Of a stretch of DNA of 64,000 nt, positions 34,018 to 45,827 are shown one piece after another. The notes beneath the pieces were generated by a model. The model was not told where the DNA came from. It searched no databases and saw only the letters and a list, made by a program, of their open reading frames with translations. Every line of letters begins with the position of its first letter. Positions within the stretch are counted from its first letter, which is position 1. The DNA is from Euclidia mi (lineage: Eukaryota; Arthropoda; Insecta; Lepidoptera; Erebidae): the NCBI GenBank assembly GCA_944739405.2, contig OX123186.2, positions 34,023,551-34,087,550 on the forward strand, written 5' to 3'. The translations under genes and the position numbers were made by a program.

Positions 34018-37000
34018 TTAGGGCTCCAGAGACAGGAACTTCCTCACAATACGTGCCGTGTCCAGAAGTACTGCCTTCTGCATCAGGCCCTTGACCCAAG
34101 CACCCAACGCGAGCCTCTTAAGGTGACGGTCGAGGCTCTTGGCTATTAGACCATTAACGGTCACGACTATCGGCACAATAATTGCTGAATTCACATCCCA
34201 CATGTCGACAATCTCGTGAGCTAAGTCCAGATATTTAATCTGTTTTTCCTTTTCGGCTTTCACGAGATTCTCGTCATGAGGAATAGTGACATCAACAATT
34301 ATTGCGAGGCGCTCTGATCGATCTATCAACACGATATCAGGTTTGTTGGCTACAACAGTCCTGTCCGTGATGATAGATCGATCCCAGTACAATGTGACAT
34401 GGCCATTTTCGAGAACTGGCTCTGCTACATACCTGTAGTACGGTACCTCGATGTCTACAAGTTTGTACTTCAGAGCAAGTTGCTGGTGAATAATTCTGGC
34501 TACTTGGTTATGTCTGTGCAAGTACTCGCCGTTAGCAAGACGTGAACAACCGGAAACAATATGCCTGAGGGATTCACCAGGTTGGTGACAGGCATGGCAA
34601 ATATCAGTAGTGCCATCCCTCAGGATATATTTCCGGTAGTTATTCGTCTTGATAACTTCGTCAGCAATTGCACAAACAAACCCTTCGGTTTCCCCAAAGA
34701 GGTCACCGAAGCGTAGCCAGTTCACCGAGGCTAATAGGTCTACATCGGGTCCATACAGGGCCCGATGGAACCTGCCATGAAGCTCCTTGCTCTGCCATAC
34801 ACGCTTGCGATCATCAGTACTAAGTACTACAGGCATGCGCCAGTTCTCCTTAGCCAACCTGAGCGGGGTGAGCCCATTGTCTACCGCGACAACATCTCGA
34901 TGCATATCCACGTTCGCCCGGAGAAAATATTCTCTGAGATTGCAGACCTCGCGATTGTGTAGGGTCTTGAAATTCAGAAAGCCGCGACCCCCGCACTTTC
35001 GCGGGATGTACAACCTCATCACGGATGAACGTGGATGATGCATACGATATGCCGTCAACAAAGTGCGAACTCTTCTGTCCAGGGCGTCCAATTCAGACTG
35101 AGTCCACTTGAGTATGCCAAAGGAGTATACAAGAAGTGGCATGACCCAACCGTTGCAAGCACGAACCTTGTTGCCACCTGATAAAAGACTTTTCAGTACT
35201 TTTTTCAGGCGGCCAAAGAAACGCTCTTGCAACGATTGCTTCATGACGGCTTCATTGATACATAAAGCCTGTGACATACCCAAGTACTTATAGGTATCAG
35301 TTAAGAGAAGCGTTCTTAGGTTAATGGAATCTGAGAGTTAGATCCCCTCAGATTCCACCATCTTTCCCTGCTTCACATGAATGACAGCACATTTATCCAC
35401 ACCGAACTCCATATTGATAGATTTACTAAAGTTTTGGGTTACGTTTAGTAAGTCTATCAATTGGGCCTCAGAGTGGCCAAATAACTTCAGGTCATCCATG
35501 AACAGCAGGTGAGATATGACCTGACCACTTCTCTGTAACTTGCAGCCTAACCTTGAACCCTCCAGTAAAGTACTGAGAGGGTTCATGGCTAAGCAAAACC
35601 AAAGGGGACTCAGACTGTCGCCCTGAAAAATTCCCCGCTCAATTTTAATACGTTCGCCGTCCTCCTGGATCCGTCGGCATCCTGGATAGCAAAGAGTCGT
35701 ATTCCATTGCCCCATACATGACTTTAAGAAGGTGCGTAGAGTTGTATTTACTTTATACAACTCTAACACCCTCAAAAGCCATGTATGCGGCACGGAGTCA
35801 TACGCTTTCTTATAATCTATCCAACATGCCACCAGATCCTTTCGGTTACGGCGAACTTGTTGGCTAATGGCCATGTCAATGAGGAGGAGCTCCTTAGTAC
35901 CACGAGCCCCCTTCCTACATCCATTCTGAGAGGCTGACATAATTGCATAGTCTTCAACATGTTTAGCTATTTTAGCTCTCAGAATAGATGTAAGAAGTTT
36001 ATAGACCGATGGTAAACATGTTATCGGTCTATAATTGCCGGGCTCGCTAGTACTGCCTGTCTTATGGAGCAGGTGGGTAATTCCAGTCGTCATGAATGTT
36101 GGTAACGACCCAGATTCCACAGCTGATTGGAATTGAGATGCCAAGCGTTCATGCGAGCTACGTAGCCATTTCAGCCAGAAATTGTGCAGTCCGTCCAACC
36201 CTGGAGATTTCCAATTCGCTAATGGACGGACTGCTTGTGAAACGTCCTGGCTAGAAATGGCCACGCATTCCATTTCGGGAATATGTTCGCATGCACGCTC
36301 GACATCTCGCATCCAATCGCCTTCAGTATGACTAATGGGCATCGACCAGATGCTACGCCAAAACATGGCTGTGGCGTCCGCATCCGGCCGCTGTACATTA
36401 GTCACACATTGGTCTGGTCGTTCCCAGCTTCTGTATACCCACCTCTGGTCCCTCTGGAATGTACGATTAATGAGATACCGGTCCACACGTTTTTTGAATC
36501 TACGAATACGGTTTGCCCATGCATAGACTTTCTGTTTTAGGAAGTCAATGCGCTCTGTGACACGGGATGTATAATCTTGAGGACTAATATTAGTCCCCAC
36601 AAAGGCCCGTTTCACAAAGCGCATTACCCTGGGGCGTGTATTCCCCGCCCTAAAACAGATCAGCTTGCCAATAAGTGCCCTTGCCTCGGCAATACGCTTC
36701 TCAATCCTGCACTGCCACGCCGGTACAGCAGATCTTTGTCGTATAACAGTGTCAGTTTCAGGGAACTTAACACCTGCTATACGACATGCCGCCACGGCAG
36801 CACAGTACAAGATTGAGTGAGTATCACCGAGATCCTCACTATTATCTAAATAAGTAGATAATAACGAGTCAAGAGCACTTACCAGCGCTATATTTTGCCT
36901 ATGCATAGGCAACCGCAGCAGACGAGGTCTAATCGTGGGTGGCGTGTGCCGGTAGTCCCTAATCGCACATTCCAAAGCGTCCTTTACCTCCTCATTGCAC

Positions 37001-37353
37001 TGGGTACTTACATTATCAGCCATGTCATCCTCCTCCTCGACGGCGCTGCCACCTGTTGGTGGTGCGTTCGGTGTCGGCGTTAGCGTAGGCCGGACGGGAT
37101 TGACATGACTCGAAGGTAAGTAGTCTGAGCGAATCCTATCAAGTACGGTATTATCCAACTTGCCACTGCGCTGGATAACTCGTACCTGATCCGATAATCG
37201 TTGAGCCGTGACGTTGATGCTTGGTTCCAAGGCCTGAAACATAGACAGCATGCGACTACGGTACGCAGTGAGGTTAGTGCCCCCCTCTGTCGCCCCAAAA
37301 TATGCGCGCATGACATGTTCGTTCATTGATGTCGTCCACTTCATGCGCTGCAC
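34018..37353 (-). pseudogene. R4/Dong-type ORF: Myb-like domain, RT, zinc knuckle, RLE; one in-frame stop
   Basis: About 1110 codons in one frame, interrupted once by TAA at 35340-35338. Near the start, MKWTTSMNEHVMRAYFG is the conserved W-x-MN-x-V-M-x-Y Myb-like region. RT follows: NWKSPGLDGLHNFWLKWL, NYRPITCLPSVYKLL, CRKGARGTKELLL, ACWIDYKKAYDSVPH, FQGDSLSPLWFCLAMNPLS and the catalytic LLFMDDLKLFG (about 35510-35480). After the stop come KYLGMSQ, then a CCHC knuckle CHACHQPGESLRHIVSGC and the RLE core NKPDIVLIDRSE / IIVDVTIPHDENL with downstream KEKQIKY. The RLE nicks the target to prime reverse transcription. No ATG lies upstream; the first in-frame ATG is at 37344, and the frame is open back to the element's 5' edge. 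37353 is a GTG, so the true start is unclear. Only one defect is visible. Confidence 0.85.
35326..35356. repeat. 10-bp-arm hairpin around the in-frame stop
   Basis: GGAATCTGAG (35326-35335) and CTCAGATTCC (35347-35356) pair perfectly. The TAA stop of the R4/Dong-type ORF (35338-35340) lies in the 11-base loop. Confidence 0.7.
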
Positions 37354-37436
37354 ATTACCACCGGCAGCGGGGACCCTGTTTGGGGCCGGTGGGCCCCGAG
37401 GTCCTAAGCACGCTGGTGGCCGGCCTCCTCCTCTTC

Positions 37437-37455
37437 TTATTATTATTATTATTAC
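37437..37455. repeat. (TTA)n microsatellite, right edge of the R4/Dong-type insertion
   Basis: TTATTATTATTATTATTA directly beyond the element's 5' end; the partner of the run at 33870-33882. Confidence 0.8.
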
Positions 37456-39070
37456 TAATACAAAACTTTAAAATCCTGGTGTTAAGTGAGATGCATAATA
37501 CCTACTACCAATTAAAAATAAAATTAAGGCGCTGTTATACCTCAGAAGCCGTGAAACTCCTAATTTTTCGTCGCGCATCTAGCCATAACGGTACATATTA
37601 CAAACTAGCAAAAATTAGAGCTTAAAGTCAAAAATCTGAACAAAAGACTTTTGAAAGAATTTTTCATGTACGTAAAATAGAATCACGGTAAAAAAATCAC
37701 AAAATCGAGGCAGAAAATAATCTTTTGTCTCACTATTTGCAATATTTTGATCGTAAGCTGTCGTATTTTTTTTGATAATATTGTAGGAAATCTAATGAAC
37801 TAAAGAATTACCCTATTTATTTTCATATTATACCTGTATATTTTGTAAAATTAAATAAAATCTGCCAAACATCTATGATTTTGACGCTCGGTAGATCCCA
37901 TCAATATCAAACGCTTCAGCAATTTAAACCTTATTAGCATAAGCGGTGTACTGAGTGTCAGTTGCTAGTTTACGCCCCGCCCAGACCTCATCATTCGGCT
38001 ATGAGCCCTGTGAGAGATAGGTCATGTCGCTTGCGTCTCCGCTGCACAAAATTTTACGTAAACCTGTTTGTTATTATAATACGCCGATTTGAGTTCGTAA
38101 TTTCATGTTTTATGTTATAGACTGAATACTTTGAATCAAATAGGCTTTTCATGTAACTATGGGCACATATAATTAGGACCTAAGTTTATACTCTTGTTGC
38201 GTTTAATGTGTTATTGTTTCTGTGCTTATAAATATATAATTAGAAGAATAAAATATGGACAATTAGAGAAATGAAGTTCTACGAAGGATTTGTACAAGAA
38301 AGCGTCGTAATAATATAGAAATACATCCATGGCCAAGTGATTATGAAATATGTAACATTTTTACACAAATTATTTTCATAAGAGTCTTTTATGACTAACT
38401 ATGTTACTTATATATTATCGATTATGCATAATATAATTATATAAATTATTCTCACAATACATAGCTGCCACAGTTTTCAATTTTTGAAAGAGTAATAACA
38501 TAAAATCGAATCATTTTATGTACCTATATTTCAAATTCATTAGCTTGTCAGAGCGCCTGGAGCGCTAAGATGCCGCCACGGCGAACAATAATGATGACAG
38601 CGCTAATATGGCGCTCCGCAATCCGCACACAAGCGGTAACGAATGTTATATTATTGTGTTTTGAACATAAACCTTTTTAGGTACATCGGGTAATACTTTG
38701 ATTATTCATAAACTATTAGGTATGTCTCAGTACATCTAATATCTTTTTAATTTCTAAAATCAATCATTTATAAGTAAGAAGGTGACTTCTCTGTTTGCTA
38801 TAACACAAGATATAGTATTTTTTTAATAATAAAGTACGTTACTAATAATCATTATTGTAATTACAGTGATGTTAAAGATAACAGTTCTGCAACGTCTTAC
38901 ACACATTTGACTTCAGTCATTCCTAACACGATCTGTTCAAGAGCTAGCCAAGAAATGCCAAACAATTTTTTTTAACAAATTTGACTCAAATTCCGTAGTG
39001 ATAAGCAAAAATTACAAGAGGGATAGCAGTGACTGGTTTGAATTGCGTAAGAGGGTCATTCTTCGCGCAA
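37456..39070. other. Non-coding stretch, no feature recognised
   Basis: AT-rich, with GC-richer spots near 37950-38050 and 38545-38640 (the latter with several AGCGC/GCGCT motifs that could pair). No gene recognised. Confidence 0.4.
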
Positions 39071-39080
39071 GATTCTTCGC

Positions 39081-39261
39081 ATCAAATTCGTGGCATTTTT
39101 TTTATTTCATATTTTTACAAAATTGGCTTCTGTTTATCAAACTTCAAAACAATACAAACCAAATGGTGTAATTACACCAAAATCGATCGACAAATAAAGA
39201 AAATATTCACTTTTAAAAATTTTGGTGCCACGAATCTGACGTAGCAAACCACGAATCTGAC
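39081..39261. repeat. CCACGAATCTGA motif cluster, left
   Basis: CCACGAATCTGAC occurs at 39228-39240 and 39249-39261, and an inverted variant (ATCAAATTCGTGGC) at 39081-39094. A matching cluster lies at 42062-42284. Confidence 0.7.
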
Positions 39262-39996
39262 ATGATAAAATTTGATGTTAAAATCAACAGCTTAAGCTCG
39301 TTTAACAGACTCATAAGCTGTAAGATCAAGCAAGCATCTAAGTTTAGATTTTTATTATGTGATATGCCTATGAAATACACACTTTAGAATAGTTTACACG
39401 TTACTGCTTGCATAGCTATTGGTCTAATCGTATCTAAGCGAACATAAAGGATGAAGGTCTATATTATAGTCATCATCCAATGAGATATTAATGTTTTCAG
39501 ATTTGCAATGTCAATAGGCACACTGATATAACATTTAAGATAGTAAGGTTGTTTGAACATTAATGAAATATCTCAAATACAATCAATAATAAATAAGTAA
39601 TATTTATTTCAATTATTAACATGACTTCACTTTAATTCAATAACTAACACAAATATACTGTTCAATAATTACAATCATACTGACTTATGATGTTCCCAAG
39701 TTACAATACAAATGTAACATGTACAGTATAATTACAATCTTGCATAAGCTCACCCATCACAGTGTTACTTTATAATTGTCTGATAAAAGTAACTAGCTAT
39801 TTTATAAATCAGTCTTTATGATTATCGTAACATTAAAAGTAAAAGTCTTATTAATTACAATCACACTGGCATAAAGAAGGGTTGAAAAAAAAATTACAAC
39901 AAGAATATAACGTTGACTCTTCTTTTGATTAATATCTAGCACAGCTTACTAAATCACAGTATTTTTTGCAATTCATTAACAAAAACATTTTATTAA
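39262..39996. other. Non-coding stretch
   Basis: AT-rich sequence between the motif cluster and the LINE fragment; likely part of the same unknown element. Confidence 0.35.
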
Positions 39997-39997
39997 G

Positions 39998-40033
39998 TCT
40001 TTGATTAATGATTATTTAAACATTAATCAAAGA
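39998..40033. repeat. 13-bp-arm hairpin
   Basis: TCTTTGATTAATG at 39998-40010 pairs with CATTAATCAAAGA at 40021-40033 around a 10-base loop, just beyond the 3' side of the minus-strand LINE fragment. Confidence 0.7.
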
Positions 40034-40145
40034 TCATATTATCCAATAATTATTTAAATATAATAAGATTAAGTCTTAAAATAATTAAAAAGAACTAATT
40101 AATATATAGTTACAAGTGAAAAATCAAAAAATTAAAAATTTAAAT

Positions 40146-41745
40146 TTAGAAGGCGTCATTAAACTCATCGCAGTCAATTGGAAGCCTGCCCAGAAGACTG
40201 GCAGCATTGCCTCGTTGTATGGCTATACTTATTTTTTGAGCCAAATACGTGCCAGCCCTCTGGTCACGCGAGGCGTCTATGAGTCTCTTTGCGAGATCTC
40301 TAAAAAGTGATCGCGCTCTTGGACCCCATGGCCCCAATGTTTCGACCCCAAACGGCTCAAATACATAATCTCCTATTAGATTTACATATTTGCGCCGTTT
40401 GAGGGTCTCCGCTGTAGCAGCAGCAACGTTCGGATAAACTGCTGTGCTGGGAAGATGAGATGGCGCAAGGGTATCGATACATGTTTCGTCCCATACCAAA
40501 GGCCTAACCTGCTTCCACGGCAGTAACGACATCCCGTCTGGTCTTTTGCCATCGTCGCGTGCCAAGCCTTGAGGTTCAAGTGGGACTGGAACGCCAGCTG
40601 TGTCAAGAGCACGGCGCAGTATGTCATTGAGGTTGGAGTGTCGTGAAATACGACCCGCGCTCCTGCTGCATGACAGGCCATGGTGACCAAGGCTATCGAC
40701 AGCCTCTCCACAGTGACAACGATGCGGAGAGACACACGACGCACCTAAACAGAGGCAAGTAGCGAAGCGAAAGGTCGTATCGTCTAACACGGTACCTATA
40801 TTGGAGGTACCTACAGTGCCTGGAGCCAGAGGCCCGATTCTCATTCTCCCACAGCCAGCAGGCGAGCACGCTCTGCAGTTTTGGACGATGTATTGAGAAG
40901 GTTTTCTCGTACCATGCTGCAAAGCGGCCCATCCCATTGCCTCTGGGAGGATAAGTTTCGGGGTAACTGGACAAGCATTTCTCCAAGCGTTCAAGGCATC
41001 GGTCTTAAACGGCACCTCAGAATCAACCAGTGTGGGAGCTAAAATTTTCCTAGTCAATTCTGCAGTGCTGTGGACCGATGACAAGAACGCTGGCAGGCTT
41101 ACGTCGGTAATTTTGCGAACGCCGAGGCCGCCCAAGCGCACAGGTAAGGACGCCTGTAGCCACACCGGGTCGTTCCGGGTCACATTCAAAATTTTACTCA
41201 GGGTATTCTGTATAATTTTGTCAATTTGAATGAGTGGAGTTGGATTTTTCCAAAAAGGTGAACACCGTAATGCGTGCGTAAATTTACGGACAAAAAGACA
41301 ATATCGAATAATAGTGAAAGCCGAATTTAGGTATATTAATTTTGAGTAGCCTGTCAGAAATTTCACTAACATTTTGAATTTTTTGCTGTATAAAGGAATC
41401 AAAACCGTCGTCTAACATTGGGGACCCCAGGAGGCGAAGAGGACTTTTTTCAACTTGAGTGATATTGGGAGCCAAATATTGAAGTTTTGAAAGAATAGAG
41501 GATTTATCTAAATTGTCATTAATAAAAATTTCGCATTTGTTTGTATTCAGTTCTAAGCCTATGGATAAAAAAAATGATTTCAGAAGTGCTAGATCTTGGT
41601 ACACAGACTATACGTCACCGCCTAGGGTTTCATCATCTAGGTACCAGATGTTTAATTTTGAATTTAGTTGGATTATAACTGGATGGATGGCCAAAGAAAG
41701 ATCTAGTTTCTCCTCTTGGCTACGTCGCGGTATGTTTGACTAGAT
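40146..41745 (-). pseudogene. RLE-type LINE fragment (end of RT, zinc finger, endonuclease)
   Basis: Reading leftward: LNIWYLDDETLGGDV (about 41640-41605; YLDD is the RT catalytic box), a TAG at about 41607, then YQDLALLKSFFLSIGLELN and NKCEIFI. A frameshift occurs near 41345. The long frame down to 40146 has a thumb-like region (NPTPLIQIDKIIQNTLSKIL, LGGLGVR), FRFATCLCLGA, a CCHC-like motif CHCGEAVDSLGHHGLSC, then KRPDGMSLLPW and LVWDETCIDTLAPSH. The last two form the PD...D pattern of a restriction-like endonuclease. The end GRLPIDCDEFNDAF looks complete. This is a different LINE family from the R4/Dong-type element. I recognise the family from many animal genomes but cannot name the clade with confidence. 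5'-truncated and inactive. Confidence 0.8.
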
Positions 41746-42061
41746 GTAGATTGATCTGTAATAAAGATAGTTTTATTGATAAGTATAATACATGTTACTC
41801 AATGCATAATGAGTTATAGATATAAAAACAGCCTGCGTCGTCTATATGTTCCATCTAAACAAAGTATTAACAAAAAAGTCACCAAGACAACAAGAAATCA
41901 ATAATACCATCCACCTCTTCCAATATCGTTTTCATTTACGGCGGTAAGTTAAAAAAATATATCGCAAAAATGCTTATTAAATGGCTTTAAGTAGTTTTAA
42001 ACCGTTTGTTTTTTTTAAATAACGTTTAAAATGAAATTACACGGTATTAAAAAGCTGCTAA
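41746..42061. other. Non-coding stretch
   Basis: AT-rich DNA between the LINE fragment's truncated end and the right motif cluster. Confidence 0.4.
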
Positions 42062-42284
42062 TCAGATTCGTGGTTCAATGAGTCAGATTCATGGTACTGG
42101 GAACACGAATCTGATGCCACAAATCTGATGAAATTTTTGTAATTCCTAAATAACTATTTACAGTAAAACATTATCGTAATTCAAGAACTCTTATGGCAAT
42201 CTTACCTATTCAGACTATTATTACAATAAATAAGAACTGTTGAGAATCCTATGAATCATTAAAACTTAGTAGCCACGAATCTTA
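42062..42284. repeat. CCACGAATCTGA motif cluster, right
   Basis: Inverted TCAGATTCGTGG at 42062-42073 and GTCAGATTCATGG at 42082-42094; direct CACGAATCTGATG at 42114-42126, GCCACAAATCTGATG at 42125-42139 and GCCACGAATCTTA at 42272-42284. Confidence 0.7.
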
Positions 42285-42969
42285 CCTACGTAGGTAAAAA
42301 AAATATTGACGAAATAATTACGTACCCCTGCTGTCGCGTATGTGCCATCGAGAATCATGTGTGATTCCCTCGGCCGTCGCTTGCTGACTGGTGATGCGCG
42401 TGAATACAAATAAAATGCCGAAAGTCATTCAATAGTCGAATTATTGAGGGATGAATCACGCGTTCACACGAGTGCCAAAATCGTGTGACCTGTGATTTTA
42501 TATGAAATTTCTTAAATATTATAACATTTATGTAAGTCCATATTTATTTCGAAAACTACTACCCGGGACAAATATTTTAAGGTATAAAACATAGCAATTC
42601 GTAAAGGGAATATAAAATTATACACGATTGTTTGAATTACACAATGAGTGTGACATGCGGAGAACAGCAATATTGTCACCGTTTTCAGTCTTTGGATTTA
42701 GATATCGGCTATTTATTGTTGGTCGATATCAGTAAAACTGTTTTTTTGGTTGCCGTATTACATAAAGAAACATATAAAAAATAGTTTAAACCCATAACTT
42801 CAATAACTATTGACATACTGCCGTGTGACCACCAAAATCGAGGCCTTGAAGAATGACCCAAGAATATGTTGGCAGATTGAAATTTTTGTATAGTAGTAAA
42901 AAGAAGAGATAACAGCAGTAAAGCCAACTTAGTAAAAAATATTTTGTACAAATAAAATATTTGCAACGT
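42285..42969. other. Non-coding stretch
   Basis: Has a GC-richer patch near 42330-42410 but no recognisable gene. Confidence 0.35.
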
Positions 42970-43640
42970 AAAATCAGTTGCGCATGGAATCTAAAATGAA
43001 CAACTAGCTTTGCAACAACTGGCGAAGCAAGAAAATGTAACAATCGAGCCTTGTGGATTATTCGATTATTGGTGCCACGCCAGATGGATTAATAGGTCCA
43101 AACACGATTGTGGAAATTTAATGTTCTAAAGTTGAATATAAGAATGGCCTGGAGAATAGTATAAGAGCAAATAAAATACAAATATGGAAACATGATAAAA
43201 AAGTGAACTGACTAGTCTAAACAAATATTGTAATTGTTATTAGGTACCAAATTCAGGGGCAATGCAACGTTACACGCAAACAAAAGTGTTTATTTGCTGT
43301 GTGGAGTGGCGAAAGTATACCACTAAAAATAGAAATTATAGAAAGAGATGATGTTTTCTGGGAGAAGCTTGTGGCGTTTTATATGAATTGGCAGTTGCCT
43401 GAAATTGTTGATTCTCGTCAAGCTCAAGGGATGGCATTGCGAGATCACGGAGAGGAAAATGTTTCATCAGTGCTTGAAATTTCTACAATACCAAGCCGTA
43501 AAAGGAAAGTAAATGAAACTGTGCCTCGTGAGCAACAGCAAATAATAAGTCTTATCACCTCACACACTGCCTTTAACATTCGATGAGAATAAAGAAAACC
43601 TGCCGGGTTGTAGCAGACAGCTAACTTTTGATGAGCTGTA
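42970..43640 (+). pseudogene. YqaJ-like (lambda-exonuclease-type) nuclease domain, decayed
   Basis: Three frame pieces in order match the YqaJ viral recombinase fold. SVAHGI then NEQLALQQLAKQENVTIEPC is the helical entry. IGATPDGLIGPNTIVEI (about 43065-43118) is the core with the catalytic D (TPDG) and E (VEI). YQIQGQCNVTRKQKCLFAVW and WSGESIPLKIEIIERDDVFW, with FYMNWQLPEIVDS, form the last strands. The codon after VEI is TAA (43119-43121), precisely where the catalytic lysine of the D-E-x-K motif is expected. A second TAA lies after SVAHGI (about 42995), with a frameshift near 43060 and another near 43565. Such domains occur in insect genomes within transposon-related proteins. Its element type is unknown here. 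Confidence 0.7.
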
Positions 43641-44194
43641 AACTCTGTATTTCGTTAATAAATTATAAATGAATATAAATAAATATCTTTTAATATTTAT
43701 TTTCTTTGAAACAACACATATTTGAAGCGAAAGATTTTTTTTATATTTTTCCATACAGACATGTATGACGAGAGCTAACGAAAAAGCAGTAACTCAAATT
43801 CTAATTCTATCATTTTCTAAGCGACATAGCAGTATCTCATGAATAAGGTATATCCACATATATATTTTTGATGTTTCATCTATTTTGAAAAATAATAATG
43901 GGTTGGGTATCGTAACAAGTCGCCTGAATTTGAGGGTATTGGAGTTAAGGGAGTTCGTTTTAATCACCTAATAGTAATTTTGGCTGCCGGAGTTGCGTCT
44001 AAATATTTTAAACAATTTCCAAAATTTTATTAATACTTCGGCAATTATGCAAAACGGAACGTAGTTTTAATACTTTAGTACAGTTTTACAAATGTCTATT
44101 TTATGTTTTATGTGAAAAACGTGAAACGAAACGCAAAACTGCCATCTTGGAATGATCATATAGACAGCTAATGTCAAATTTGTGCGTCATTGCT
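43641..44194. other. Non-coding stretch
   Basis: AT-rich, no gene recognised. Confidence 0.4.
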
Positions 44195-44282
44195 TTCGAG
44201 TGCCTAGGGTTAGGTGCGACTGAAATAAGTAACTAAATAGGTTATGTTAGGTCCTCTTTTGACCCTTAATCCGAAAATAGGA
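44195..44282 (-). repeat. Dispersed repeat shared with the foldback centre
   Basis: The complement resembles 3965-4043: ACCTAACATAACCTA, flanking CTATTTT and CACCTAACC. Contains degenerate TTAGG-like words (the insect telomere motif), but not as an array. Confidence 0.5.
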
Positions 44283-44639
44283 GCCCTTCGCAGGGCTCCA
44301 TCAACCTTAGTTTATTAAACTTGTGTGATGAATGTGGAAGTTGGCAGTGCCATGACACCGATGTTTGGAGATTTTTTTTTCAGAGGAAACCAAGTATTTC
44401 CGGCAAGTGAAAATGGTGAGAGGGGTTTCAAGACCTTCCCTCCTCTCTCTCCAATCACTCACAACCCCTAAAAACGGCGACGTATTTCGAAACCTTTACC
44501 ATAATAATTATACCTATAATAACAATAAACATCCATAAATAAATAAAAGAAATCAACTTTTACAAAACTTCAATTATCTCGTAACTCGCTTTAGTTGAGA
44601 TATGGCTTTTGCGCTTAGTAGAGCAGTATTGTGTTTTTA
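44283..44639. other. Unassigned stretch
   Basis: No gene seen. A small hairpin GGAGCCCTTCGCAGGGCTCC lies at about 44280-44299. Confidence 0.4.
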
Positions 44640-44830
44640 GGGTACCGTTGCCAAAAATTGTAAAAACCGAACCCTTATAGATTCGCAATGTCTGTCTGTC
44701 TGTCCGCCCGTATGTCACAGCCAATTTATTGCAAAACAGATTTGAAAACTGGCAGGAATGGAATTAAATGTAGGTATTCTATGAACTGCTTCACTATTTT
44801 TATACAAAAACAAAACAAACATAATAATGG
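44640..44830 (+). repeat. Partial copy of the 'GAACCCTTATAG' dispersed repeat
   Basis: GGGTACCGTTGCC...ACCGAACCCTTATAG and TGTCTGTCTGTCTGTCC match the left end of the element at 45828. Confidence 0.6.
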
Positions 44831-45827
44831 CCTCTCCATACATGGAACTGACTAAATTATTTTGAACATCTTACGGCACGTAGGTATTTAGCTACTTTTG
44901 TCAACTATTAATACCTATAACGTCTAATGTAAACCAGTTTTGCTCATGGCTGCACTGAGAACAAAAATTGTGCTATGCCTATATTGTACAAACAGATTGA
45001 TGTATGTAATATAAGTTTAATATCAGTATCTCAATTCAATATGCTAAAACGTTTTGCTTGCGATTTTGAAATATTGGAATACGGATGTCGCCAGAATACG
45101 GCCGCACACGACGAGAATGAAGGGGGGCGCCCCGCAGTAGACGGAGCTAAGTTCCCTTCACCTCCCCTGCTTCACCCCCTCATTTACCAAAACAGTCGCT
45201 TAGCACAGCGCCTTAACTTTTCACTTTTACTGTGTCAACTGATCCCGCGACATTAGGATAATTATTATGATTTATCACCTTCACTCTAATATTATTATAA
45301 CATATACGCTGACATTATAGTTATTTAAATGGCATTGTAACAAACTCAGCAGGAGGCTATTCTCATATTACGCTCTTTGATGCGATGCGCTTTGAACAGA
45401 ATCTACATACGCTCGCATATTTTTGATCTCAAAAATAATAAAACCCACATTCATGTTTCGTCAGCGTACCTTGTACATGCGACAAAATGACGTGACACTA
45501 GGATAGCATGGTGTGAAAAATGCCATGTCATGTATTCGTGACGTTACAAGGTTCCATCCTTTGTGTCCACGTCAAAGTTATAAAATCTTTTCACGTAAAA
45601 TGCATAACCTAAAACTGACCGCTCTCCACAATTCAGTTCAAAAAAAGGAAATAAACCCAAAGTGTAAAACTGGACAATCGACTGACAGTTGAATGGGTTT
45701 GCACTTTAGTTCTGTGAAGCTTTTGACAGCCGGAGCTTTGTGGATACACCTTTCAAAGGTACTTTTGTTGCTCAATAGCTTCAAATGTTATGCCATGGGA
45801 TCATACGTGAGTGTAGCAATTATCATT
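44831..45827. other. Mixed unassigned sequence
   Basis: Includes a GC-rich patch (about 45085-45230, CTTCACCTCCCCTGCTTC) that I recall from other lepidopteran repeats. No coding gene supported. Confidence 0.35.

Larger units (their letters stand above)
33884..37436 (-). mobile_element. R4/Dong-type site-preferring LINE, near full length, inserted in a (TAA)n repeat
   Basis: A 3.55 kb minus-strand element bordered on both sides by TTA repeats (33870-33882 and 37437-37455). Dong of Bombyx is known to insert into (TAA)n, which fits. It has one long ORF with N-terminal Myb-like and C-terminal restriction-like endonuclease (RLE) parts. The 5' and 3' ends carry complementary sequences (37355-37397 and 33975-34019). 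Confidence 0.8.

Noticed and set aside
44195..44282. Interstitial telomere array (TTAGG)
   Set aside because: Only a few degenerate TTAGG words, and the segment is a dispersed repeat shared with 3965-4043.
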